Assembly (NCBI GenBank): GCA_035317085.1
Contig: DATHHS010000278.1
Span: forward strand, 1-5,999
Reading direction: 5' to 3'
Origin: VBDM01 sp035317085
GTDB taxonomy: Bacteria > Pseudomonadota > Gammaproteobacteria > Burkholderiales > SG8-39
DNA length: 5,999 nt
A program made the translations under genes and the position numbers. The notes beneath the pieces were generated by a model. That model searched no databases, had not been told where the DNA came from, and saw nothing but the letters and a program-made list of their open reading frames with translations. Positions 1 to 5,768 of this stretch are shown one piece after another. Each line of letters begins with the position of its first letter. The stretch's first letter is position 1.

Positions 1-211
1 CAGGTTGGAGGCTGGCTAGGTAGCAGTTACGCACTAGATCTCCTATGCCCTTGTCGGAGATGGTCGCAAAATCGATAACGGCATGAGGCCTATCAGCGTG
101 CATAGCTTTTGCCCAAGCTCTATATTCAGACACAATCCGAGCGAGGTCCCCTGGAGTGACGTTTTCGAAAACGGGAAGTGGTCCGAAGCTGCTTTTTCTC
201 TCCGCATTCAC
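1..211 (-). CDS. Unknown protein, N-terminal 70 codons (runs off left edge)
   Basis: An open frame with no stop runs from a GTG at 211-209 to the left edge of the window, giving 70 N-terminal residues of a longer protein. The start is well supported. The GTG overlaps the TGA of the upstream gene by 4 nt (GTGA), and a purine-rich GGAGAGG lies 11 nt upstream. The peptide begins MNAERKSSFG, then has a helical-looking stretch around residues 22-39 (LARIVSEYRAWAKAMHA) and a mixed hydrophobic stretch near 44-62 (AVIDFATISDKGIGDLVR). There is no signal peptide or membrane segment in the visible part. I do not recognise the family. AGA, AGG, ATA, CTA and TTT codons are frequent compared with thrC and hom, which suggests acquired DNA. 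The overlap implies that it is co-translated with the gene before it and probably works with it. Confidence is for the gene being real, not for any function. Confidence 0.72.
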   Translation of the reverse strand, partial: MNAERKSSFGPLPVFENVTPGDLARIVSEYRAWAKAMHADRPHAVIDFATISDKGIGDLVRNCYLASLQP

Positions 212-882
212 GAGTTCGTAGACCTCTCCACGAAAGCTGCATAATCAAGCGGGCGACCGATATTCACGTAGAGGTGCTCGGGAGGAAGTTCCCCCACTTC
301 AGCGTCGTGTGGGATCTGAGCGTAGGAAATCAGTGCGATACGATGCTCAAACTGGTAGCTATCCCTCGGAAGTTTCTGCGCGATCGAGAGGCGCGTCGCA
401 TCGTTCTGCCGCTGAACAGCGTCTCTCGTCGGTACAAGTTCATCCTTGCTATACGCGACGGGGAATAGCCCTACGCTCGCATGGTGCTGCCACTGATCTT
501 CGTCGGAAAGTGCCGCCTCGATGTCACTGCAGAATCGCTGCGGATTTGAAATCCGAACGACAAACTCGCCAAAAGCGTCTATCACAGGCCCCCACTGGTC
601 GTCCGGTGGCATGGTGAAGCAGCAAATAAACACGGGGTTGGCCAACTGCGAATCAATATTCACCTCTCCGGGCGAATTCACCACTTCCGCGACCGATCCC
701 GTGATCACCATGGCCTCGCGATCTTTTCGCCATTCGCGTATTCGACCACGTCCTTCGTCAACGTCGCGCCGAGCGCCTTCGTAGTTGGTCCGATAGTGTG
801 GCAAATAGCCAAAGCGAATTCGTCCGCTCAGAAACTCGTCAGCGTGCGACCTTTCCCTAAAGCACCGATAGAGTTTCTTCAT
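208..882 (-). CDS. Hypothetical protein, loosely DUF2971-like, accessory
   Basis: This encodes a 224-residue soluble protein with no signal peptide or membrane segment. The ATG at 882 is chosen because the product then begins MKKLYRCFRE and starts 22 nt after the thrC stop. A start at 963 would add 27 residues that overlap the thrC end and look like out-of-frame coding DNA. Visible blocks are an N-terminal Y-R-C-F with FLSGRIRFGYLPHYR (residues 17-31), a charged RRDVDEGRGRIRE segment (38-50), a hydrophobic strand NPVFICCFT (82-90), FGEFVVRI (104-111), and a C-terminal SYQFEHRIALI (175-185). The layout of 'YR...FL..G.IRF', 'CF' and late 'E.RI' resembles DUF2971-type proteins, which have no settled function. 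That is a recollection of pattern, not a search result, and the family call may be wrong. GC is visibly lower than in hom. Its stop overlaps the next gene by 4 nt, so the two form a coupled pair. A GGTGAG sits about 15 nt before the start, a weak and distant ribosome site. Confidence 0.75.
   Translation of the reverse strand: MKKLYRCFRERSHADEFLSGRIRFGYLPHYRTNYEGARRDVDEGRGRIREWRKDREAMVITGSVAEVVNSPGEVNIDSQLANPVFICCFTMPPDDQWGPVIDAFGEFVVRISNPQRFCSDIEAALSDEDQWQHHASVGLFPVAYSKDELVPTRDAVQRQNDATRLSIAQKLPRDSYQFEHRIALISYAQIPHDAEVGELPPEHLYVNIGRPLDYAAFVERSTNS
223..229 (-). promoter_or_regulatory. Ribosome binding site of the GTG-started edge gene
   Basis: Read on the minus strand this is GGAGAGG, the clearest Shine-Dalgarno-like match in the accessory segment. 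It lies inside the last codons of the upstream gene and 11 nt before the GTG at 211-209. It supports that GTG over the alternative ATG at 207-205, which is in another frame and stops after about 58 codons. Confidence 0.55.
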
Positions 883-904
883 GGAACGGGCGGCGAGCTC
901 ACCC

Positions 905-2323
905 TCACACAGACCGCGATGTCGCCTCCGCAATGTAGTGCTTGATCTGCCCGGCATCGGCATCCATGACTTCGAAGCGCTGCGGCAGCTTTTCCAGGTT
1001 TTCGAATCCGGCGGGCCGCGAAGGTTCGCGCCCGAGCGCCTCGCGGATGGTTTCAGCGAATTTCGCCGGTTGGGCGGTCTCCATGCAAACGAGCGTCACG
1101 CCTTTATCGCGGTGTTCCAGCCCGACCTTCACGCCGTCGGCGGTATGCGGGTCGATCATGACGCCGAAGTCTTTCCAGACGCGGCGGATCGTTGCAACTC
1201 GGTCGGCATGCGTGCTCGAGCCAGAGACGAATCCGGTGTCCGCGACATGCCTGAAAATCTCCGTTCCCGCCAGGGCGAAGACCCCGTTGTCATCGAGCTC
1301 CGTCCACAGGGACTTCAGCTTGACCGGATCGCGGCCAACAAGATCGTAGGCGTAGCGCTCGAAGTTCGAGGACTTGGAGATATCCATGGACGGGCTGCTC
1401 GTGGCCGCGATTTCGTCCGCCTTGCGCACGCGATAGCGCCCAGTGCGGAAAAACTCGTCGAGCACGTTGTTCTCGTTGGTTGCGACGATGAGCTTCGCGA
1501 TCGGCAGGCCCATGCTACGCGCGACGTGCCCGGCGTAGACGTTGCCGAAATTGCCCGACGGCACCGAGAACGAGACCCGCTCTTCGTCCGATTTTGTCGC
1601 AGCGAAATAGCCCTTGAAGTAGTAAACGATCTGAGCCGCGATGCGCGCCCAGTTGATCGAGTTCACCGCGCCGATGCGGTGCCTCGCCTTGAACGCAAAA
1701 TCGCCCGAGATCGCCTTGACGATGTCCTGGCAGTCGTCGAACACGCCGCGCACGGCGATGTTGAAGATGTTCTCGTCCTGCAGCGAATACATCTGCGCGG
1801 CCTGGAACGCGCTCATGCGACCCTGCGGCGAAAGCATGAAGACCTGCAGGTTCTTCTTGCCGCGCAGCGCATACTCGGCCGACGACCCGGTGTCGCCGGA
1901 GGTGGCGCCGAGGACGTTCAAGCGCCGGCCGTGTTTTTCCAGCGCGTACTCAAAGAGGTTTCCGAGGAGCTGCAGCGCGATGTCCTTGAAGGCGAGCGAT
2001 GGCCCGTTGGAGAGGCCGAGGAGATACAAGCCCTGCTCCAGCTTTTTCACCGGCGTGATGTCTTCGCTGCCGAAAACCTCTTTCGTGTAGGTTTTGTCGA
2101 TCAGCTGCTTCAGATCGCCCGCGGGTATGTCGTCGGCGAACTTCGAGAAGATCGCGAACGCGAGCTCGCGGTAGCTCATGCTGCGCATCGCGGCGAGCTC
2201 GACGGCGCTCAGCTTTGGAAATTCCTCCGGAACGAACAGGCCGCCCCCGGGCGCGAGGCCCTCGAGGAGGATCCCGGTGAACGGCTGCGGTTTCGTCCCG
2301 CTGCGGGTGCTGACGTAGAGCAT
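905..2323 (-). CDS. thrC: Threonine synthase
   Basis: This is the PLP-dependent enzyme that converts O-phosphohomoserine and water to threonine and phosphate, the last step of threonine synthesis, in the cytoplasm. The 472-residue product has the length of the long, E. coli/fungal-type ThrC. It opens with the typical MLYVSTRSG and GLAPGGGLFVPE (residues 22-33). The PLP lysine is in SLAFKD (K113). GATSGDTGSSA (139-149) forms a substrate/phosphate loop, NSINWARI (221-228) is a family signature, and SVPSGNFGN (253-261) binds the cofactor phosphate. No truncation or frameshift is seen. The ATG at 2323 is the right start by homology, but no clear Shine-Dalgarno precedes it; instead a hairpin-forming repeat lies 13 nt upstream. 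It follows hom by 42 nt and probably shares its transcript. No terminator is visible after its TGA, and an accessory gene begins 22 nt later. Confidence 0.97.
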   Translation of the reverse strand: MLYVSTRSGTKPQPFTGILLEGLAPGGGLFVPEEFPKLSAVELAAMRSMSYRELAFAIFSKFADDIPAGDLKQLIDKTYTKEVFGSEDITPVKKLEQGLYLLGLSNGPSLAFKDIALQLLGNLFEYALEKHGRRLNVLGATSGDTGSSAEYALRGKKNLQVFMLSPQGRMSAFQAAQMYSLQDENIFNIAVRGVFDDCQDIVKAISGDFAFKARHRIGAVNSINWARIAAQIVYYFKGYFAATKSDEERVSFSVPSGNFGNVYAGHVARSMGLPIAKLIVATNENNVLDEFFRTGRYRVRKADEIAATSSPSMDISKSSNFERYAYDLVGRDPVKLKSLWTELDDNGVFALAGTEIFRHVADTGFVSGSSTHADRVATIRRVWKDFGVMIDPHTADGVKVGLEHRDKGVTLVCMETAQPAKFAETIREALGREPSRPAGFENLEKLPQRFEVMDADAGQIKHYIAEATSRSV

Positions 2324-2336
2324 GCGATTCAGGGAT

Positions 2337-2364
2337 CGGGATTCAGTCGCGCCGCGGAATCCCG
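2337..2364 (-). repeat. Inverted repeat / RNA hairpin between hom and thrC
   Basis: Read along the transcript, CGGGATTC is followed after 12 nt by its perfect complement GAATCCCG. This gives an 8-bp stem inside the 42-nt hom-thrC gap. The loop contains CGC and GCG, which could extend pairing inward past a small bulge. The 3' arm ends 13 nt before the thrC ATG. CTGAATC also occurs twice in the 3' half (2340-2346 and 2326-2332), so the 5' arm could alternatively pair over 5 bp with the second copy, closer to the start codon. No T-tract follows, so it is not an intrinsic terminator. A role in mRNA stability or in thrC translation is inference only. Confidence 0.6.
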
Positions 2365-2365
2365 G

Positions 2366-3676
2366 TCACTGCAGTTCTTCCAGCCGGATCCGCGTCACCT
2401 TGCCGGTGACGACCGGCAGCGCCTCGATCTTGCCGATCGCGGTGTTGATGTTCTTCTCGCGCGTCAGGTGGGTGAGCATGATGATGTCCACCTGCTGCTC
2501 GCCTTCCGCCGGCTCGCGCTGGATCATCGCGTCGATCGAGATCGACGCGTCGGCGAGAATGCGGGTGATGTCGGCGAGCACGCCGGGGCGGTCCTGCACC
2601 CGCATCCTCAGGTAGTAGGAAGTCACCACCGCCTCCATCGGCAGGACCTTGATGCTCGACATGCGGTCGGGCTGGAAGGCGAGGTGCGGCACGCGCTGTT
2701 CCGGATCGGCGGTATGCAGGCGCGTGATGTCGACAAGGTCCGCGACAACCGCGCTGCCGGTCGGCTCGGCGCCCGCGCCCGCGCCGTAGTACATCGTCGG
2801 ACCGACTGCGTCGCCTTTCACCAGCACCGCATTCATGACGCCCTCGACGTTGGCGATGAGGCGTTTCGTCGGGATCAGCGTCGGATGCACGCGCAGCTCG
2901 ACGCCCTCTTCCGTGCGCTTGGTGATTCCGAGGAGCTTGATGCGGTAGCCGAGCTGCTCCGCGTAGCGGATGTCTTCCTGCGTGAGCTTGCCTATGCCTT
3001 CCTTGTAGCACTTGTCGAACTGCATCGGGATGCCGAAGGCGATCGCCGCCATGATGGTGAGCTTGTGCGCGGCGTCCACCCCTTCGATGTCGAAGGTCGG
3101 ATCGGCCTCGGCGTAACCGCGCTTCTGCGCTTCCTTCAGCACCGCCCCGAACGCAAGCCCCTTGTCGCGCATCTCCGACAGGATGAAATTCGATGTGCCG
3201 TTGATGATCCCGGCGATCCATTCGATACGGTTGGCCGTCAGTCCCTCGCGCAGCGCCTTGATGATGGGGATTCCACCCGCGACCGCGCCCTCGAAGGCGA
3301 CCATCACGCCTTTTTTCTGCGCGGCGGCGAAGATCTCGTTGCCATGCATGGCGAGCAGCGCCTTGTTGGCGGTGACGACGTGCTTGCCGTTACCGATGGC
3401 GGCGAGCACCAGATCCTTGGCCACGCCGTAGCCGCCGATCAGCTCGATGACGATGTCGATTTCCGGATCGCGCACCACCTCGAAGGCGTCGGCCGTAACG
3501 CGCGCCTTGCCGCCGGTGAGCGCTTTCGCCTTCGCGGTTTCCTTGTCTGCGACCACGCTGATCTCGATGCCGCGGCCCGCGCGGCGCGAGATTTCCTCCT
3601 GGTTGCGCGCGAGCACCGCCCAGGTGCCGCCGCCCACCGTGCCGATGCCGAGCAGGCCGACCTTGATCGGTTTCAT
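2366..3676 (-). CDS. hom: Homoserine dehydrogenase (monofunctional, with ACT domain)
   Basis: This enzyme reduces L-aspartate 4-semialdehyde to L-homoserine with NAD(P)H, at the branch to threonine and methionine. The 436-residue product is the usual size of the bacterial monofunctional enzyme. Domains in order: an N-terminal Rossmann fold with GLLGIGTVGGG (residues 8-17 region), VTANKALLA (101-109) in the nucleotide-binding domain, GIINGTSNFIL (156-166), the catalytic-domain signature EADPTFDIEGVDAAHKL (190-206) with the expected acidic residues and lysine, and a C-terminal ACT domain from about 355 to 430 (LRMRVQDRPGVLADI). In this family ACT domains commonly mediate threonine feedback; that is family knowledge, not shown here. 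The ATG at 3676-3674 overlaps the GNAT stop by 4 nt (ATGA), with a modest GGGAA about 11 nt upstream. No aspartokinase domain is fused. Confidence 0.97.
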   Translation of the reverse strand: MKPIKVGLLGIGTVGGGTWAVLARNQEEISRRAGRGIEISVVADKETAKAKALTGGKARVTADAFEVVRDPEIDIVIELIGGYGVAKDLVLAAIGNGKHVVTANKALLAMHGNEIFAAAQKKGVMVAFEGAVAGGIPIIKALREGLTANRIEWIAGIINGTSNFILSEMRDKGLAFGAVLKEAQKRGYAEADPTFDIEGVDAAHKLTIMAAIAFGIPMQFDKCYKEGIGKLTQEDIRYAEQLGYRIKLLGITKRTEEGVELRVHPTLIPTKRLIANVEGVMNAVLVKGDAVGPTMYYGAGAGAEPTGSAVVADLVDITRLHTADPEQRVPHLAFQPDRMSSIKVLPMEAVVTSYYLRMRVQDRPGVLADITRILADASISIDAMIQREPAEGEQQVDIIMLTHLTREKNINTAIGKIEALPVVTGKVTRIRLEELQ

Positions 3677-4116
3677 TTGAGCTTTTTCCCGAAGTGAAAG
3701 GCGGTGGCTACCATGCCCTCGCGGAAGTAGAACTTGTGCGCCTGCTGGCGCTGCGTGCCCGAGTCGAGCGCGAGGTTCTCGAAGCCGGCGGCGCGCGCTT
3801 TTTGCTCGAGATAACCGAGAAGCGTGCGGCCGACGCCGCCCGAGCGGCGCTTCTCGTCGGTGACGAGATCGTCAACATAGAGCTGCCTGCCGTTAAACGT
3901 GTTCTCGTAGAGCCGGTATACGGCAACGCCCCTCACTTCGGCACCCTCGACGGCGACGCACATGCGCCCGCCGCCCGCAAAGACGCGCTTCATCTTGCCT
4001 TCGTAGTCGGAGGGCAGCGCGGTGCGAAGCTGGCGGTGCACGGACTCGGACTTCCTGAACCAGTCCGGCGCCGCGACGGCGCCCTTCTCGTCGGTGACCT
4101 CGACAATCTGAATCAC
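3673..4116 (-). CDS. GNAT-family N-acetyltransferase
   Basis: This encodes a 147-residue single-domain GNAT fold protein, expected to transfer an acetyl group from acetyl-CoA to an amine; the substrate is unknown. The core strands are MCVAVEGAEVRGVAVYRLY (residues 52-70) and LYVDDLVTDEKRR (79-91). The acetyl-CoA pyrophosphate loop is RRSGGVGRTLL (90-100, the R/Q-x-x-G-x-G motif). The C-terminal region ALDSGTQRQQAHKFYFREGM (116-135) is the usual GNAT 'A-x-x-F-Y-x-x-x-G-M' end. The start is GTG at 4116, not the longer in-frame ATG at 4434, which would lie deep inside the aminotransferase gene. The GTG overlaps the aminotransferase TGA by 4 nt and has AAGGA 9 nt upstream. Its own stop overlaps the hom ATG by 4 nt. 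Translational coupling on both sides suggests expression in step with the threonine-pathway genes. Confidence 0.9.
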   Translation of the reverse strand: MIQIVEVTDEKGAVAAPDWFRKSESVHRQLRTALPSDYEGKMKRVFAGGGRMCVAVEGAEVRGVAVYRLYENTFNGRQLYVDDLVTDEKRRSGGVGRTLLGYLEQKARAAGFENLALDSGTQRQQAHKFYFREGMVATAFHFGKKLK

Positions 4117-5297
4117 AGCAGCCCGTCCTTGCGGAACATGTCCTTGATCCCTCGAACGGCTTGCCGGGTGCGGGCCTCGTTTTCGATGAGCGCGATCCGC
4201 ACGTAATCGTCGCCGTAGTCGCCGAAGCCGATGCCCGGCGACACCGCGACTTTCGCATCCTTCAATATCTTCTTGGCGAATTCGAGCGAACCGAGCTTCG
4301 CGTAAGCCTCCGGAATCTTCGCCCAGATGTACATCGAAGCCTTGGGGTTGTCCACCCTCCAGCCGATTTCGTGCAGGCCTTTCACCATCACGTCGCGGCG
4401 CTTTTCGTATTTCATGCGGTGTTCCTCGACGCACTCCTGCGGGCCTTCCAGCGCCACGATCGAAGCGATCTGGATCGGCGTGAAGCTGCCGTAGTCGTGG
4501 TAGCTCTTGATGCGGGCCAGGGCGTGCACGAGATCCTTGTTTCCGACCATGAAGCCGATGCGCCAGCCGGCCATGTTATAGCTCTTCGACATGGTGAAGA
4601 ACTCCACCGCCACGTCGCGCGCCCCGGGCACCTGCATGATGGAAGGCGCCTTCCAGCCGTCGAAAGTGATGTCCGCGTAAGCGAGGTCGTGCACCACCAG
4701 GATGTCGTGGGCTTTCGCCAGCGCCACCACCCGCTCGAAAAAATCCAGTTCGACGCACATCGCCGTCGGGTTGGAAGGAAACCCGATCACCAGCATCTTG
4801 GGCTTGGGGATCAGCTCGCCGATCGCGCGCTCCAGCTCCTCGAAGAAATCCACCTCCGCCGTCATGCGCACCGAGCGGATATCGGCGCCGGCGATGATCG
4901 CTCCGTAGATGTGGATCGGATAGCTCGGATTGGGAACGAGCACCGTATCGCCGCGATCCAGGCAGGCGAGCATCAGGTGCGCAAGCCCCTCTTTCGAGCC
5001 GATGGTGACGATGGCTTCCGAATCCGCATCGAGCTCAACGCCGTAGCGCCGCTTGTACCAGGTGCAGATCGCGCGGCGCAGGCGCGGGATGCCCTTCGAC
5101 ACCGAGTAGCCGTGCGTATCGCCGCGTTGCGCGGCCTCGACGAGTTTCGCCACGATGTGCGCGGGCGTGGGCCCGTCGGGATTGCCCATGCTCATGTCGA
5201 TGATGTCTTCGCCCGAGTGGCGCGCCGCCATCTTCAACTCGTTGGTGATGTTGAAGACGTAGGGAGGAAGACGCTTGATACGGGCAAACTCTCTCAT
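4113..5297 (-). CDS. alaC: AlaC-type PLP aminotransferase (alanine transaminase)
   Basis: This is a class I/II fold-type I PLP aminotransferase of 394 residues. It closely matches my recollection of E. coli AlaC (YfdZ), which exchanges amino groups between alanine/pyruvate and glutamate/2-oxoglutarate. Shared blocks include RLPPYVFNIT near the start (residues 9-18), DMSMGNPDGPTP (34-45), IGSKEGLAHLML (99-110), VPNPSYPIHIYGA (121-133), GFPSNPTA with N176, VVHDLAYADI with D204 and Y207, the Schiff-base lysine in TMSKSYNMAGWRIGFM (K238), and VRIALIEN with the carboxylate-binding arginine R367. It is complete. The ATG at 5297 is the only plausible start, since an in-frame TAA lies 63 nt upstream with no other ATG or GTG between; no strong Shine-Dalgarno is seen. 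It is the first gene of the minus-strand cluster and overlaps the GNAT gene by 4 nt. Substrate choice (alanine versus another amino acid) is inferred from the family. Confidence 0.93.
   Translation of the reverse strand: MREFARIKRLPPYVFNITNELKMAARHSGEDIIDMSMGNPDGPTPAHIVAKLVEAAQRGDTHGYSVSKGIPRLRRAICTWYKRRYGVELDADSEAIVTIGSKEGLAHLMLACLDRGDTVLVPNPSYPIHIYGAIIAGADIRSVRMTAEVDFFEELERAIGELIPKPKMLVIGFPSNPTAMCVELDFFERVVALAKAHDILVVHDLAYADITFDGWKAPSIMQVPGARDVAVEFFTMSKSYNMAGWRIGFMVGNKDLVHALARIKSYHDYGSFTPIQIASIVALEGPQECVEEHRMKYEKRRDVMVKGLHEIGWRVDNPKASMYIWAKIPEAYAKLGSLEFAKKILKDAKVAVSPGIGFGDYGDDYVRIALIENEARTRQAVRGIKDMFRKDGLL
4126..4130 (-). promoter_or_regulatory. Ribosome binding site that fixes the GNAT GTG start
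   Basis: AAGGA on the minus strand lies within the Lys390-Asp391 codons of the aminotransferase, 9 nt before the GTG at 4116. Good spacing supports the GTG start and the 147-residue product. Confidence 0.6.
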
Positions 5298-5393
5298 CGG
5301 GCGGTGGGATTCCGGTAAGGCTGCGGGCTTTTCCGAGCCGCGCTGCGCCGCAAAAAGTTATAATGTTACCGGACACTTACAGCACCGGCAAAC
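5298..5393. promoter_or_regulatory. Divergent promoter region with consensus -10 box
   Basis: This 96-nt gap separates the minus-strand amino-acid cluster from the plus-strand pair. TATAAT at 5359-5364 is a perfect plus-strand -10 hexamer inside the only AT-rich patch. It would start RNA near 5371 and leave a leader of about 23 nt. No good -35 is present at 16-18 nt spacing and there is no extended TGn element. On the minus strand TATAAC (5362-5357) overlaps it and could serve the alaC side, again with a poor -35. A short imperfect GC hairpin (5337-5351) lies in the alaC leader. No leader peptide or T-box-like structure was recognised. Confidence 0.5.
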
Positions 5394-5765
5394 TTGAAAC
5401 TGCATCGCGAGACCCCGACCGCGCAAAACACCTTCACCGGCTACGGCCCGGGCTACGTGATGGTCAACGACAAGCGCATCGAAAAGAGCGTGGTCGTGCT
5501 CCCGGAGCGCATCATCTCAGATTGGCAGGCGGGCCGATTCGAAGAACTCACCGCGGAGCACTTCGCCGCGCTCGCCAGTCTCGGCAGCGAAATCCTGCTG
5601 CTTGGAACCGGAGACCGTCTGCGCTTTCCCCGCGCCGAAATCCTGCGGCCGCTCACCGAAGCGGGTATCGGCGTCGAGGTGATGGACGTGCCCGCGGCCT
5701 GCCGCACCTACAACATCCTCATGGCCGAAGAGCGCAAAATCGCCGCGGCGCTGCTGCTCGGGTAG
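5394..5765 (+). CDS. Mth938-domain (DUF498/NDUFAF3-like) protein
   Basis: This encodes a 123-residue soluble protein of the Mth938/DUF498 family, whose eukaryotic member NDUFAF3 is an assembly factor for respiratory complex I. The bacterial role is not established. Family features are TGYGPGYVMVN (residues 15-25), SVVVLPE (32-38), a tryptophan near 44, EILLLGTGDRLRFP (66-79) with the conserved GTG, GIGVEVMD (91-98), and the C-terminal ACRTYNILMAEERKIAAALL (102-121) with T-Y-N and E-x-R-type residues. The start is a TTG at 5394. The next in-frame GTG/ATG pair (residues 22-23) would remove the conserved N-terminal strand. No clear Shine-Dalgarno precedes the TTG, so initiation may be weak. It is divergent from alaC and only 3 nt upstream of the glycosyltransferase gene. 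Confidence 0.88.
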   Translation: MKLHRETPTAQNTFTGYGPGYVMVNDKRIEKSVVVLPERIISDWQAGRFEELTAEHFAALASLGSEILLLGTGDRLRFPRAEILRPLTEAGIGVEVMDVPAACRTYNILMAEERKIAAALLLG

Positions 5766-5768
5766 GCA

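Noticed and set aside
178..784. Short plus-strand open frames opposite the accessory gene
   Set aside because: Their translations are Arg/Ser-rich with no motif, they overlap one another, and the minus-strand frame has a better start and coupling to the next gene.
883..963. A 27-residue N-terminal extension of the accessory protein from an ATG at 963
   Set aside because: It would overlap the thrC 3' end by 59 nt and adds an Arg-rich, unconserved-looking stretch. The ATG at 882 gives a sensible MKKLYRCF start after the thrC stop.
881..3697. A 938-codon plus-strand open frame across the antisense of thrC, the hom-thrC gap and hom
   Set aside because: Both underlying minus-strand genes are unmistakable enzymes. 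The antisense frame is rich in Arg, Asp, His and Ala with no recognisable domain, as expected from the complement of GC-biased codons. It ends just past the hom start, with no ribosome site or conserved motif.
4117..4434. A 106-residue N-terminal extension of the GNAT protein from an ATG at 4434
   Set aside because: It lies entirely within the aminotransferase gene in another frame and reads as low-complexity basic sequence. The GTG at 4116 has a well-spaced AAGGA and a 4-nt overlap.
4161..5318. A 385-codon plus-strand open frame antisense to the aminotransferase gene
   Set aside because: It is the complement of a strongly conserved AlaC-type coding sequence, with the same biased composition and no domain.
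5337..5351. A GC-rich hairpin considered as a terminator
   Set aside because: The 6-bp stem has a mismatch, and no T-tract follows it in either transcript: A residues follow on the plus strand, and on the minus strand the T-run precedes it.
5370..5389. CCGG-12 nt-CCGG considered as an operator dyad
   Set aside because: Only the self-complementary CCGG ends match; the inner 12 nt are not symmetric.
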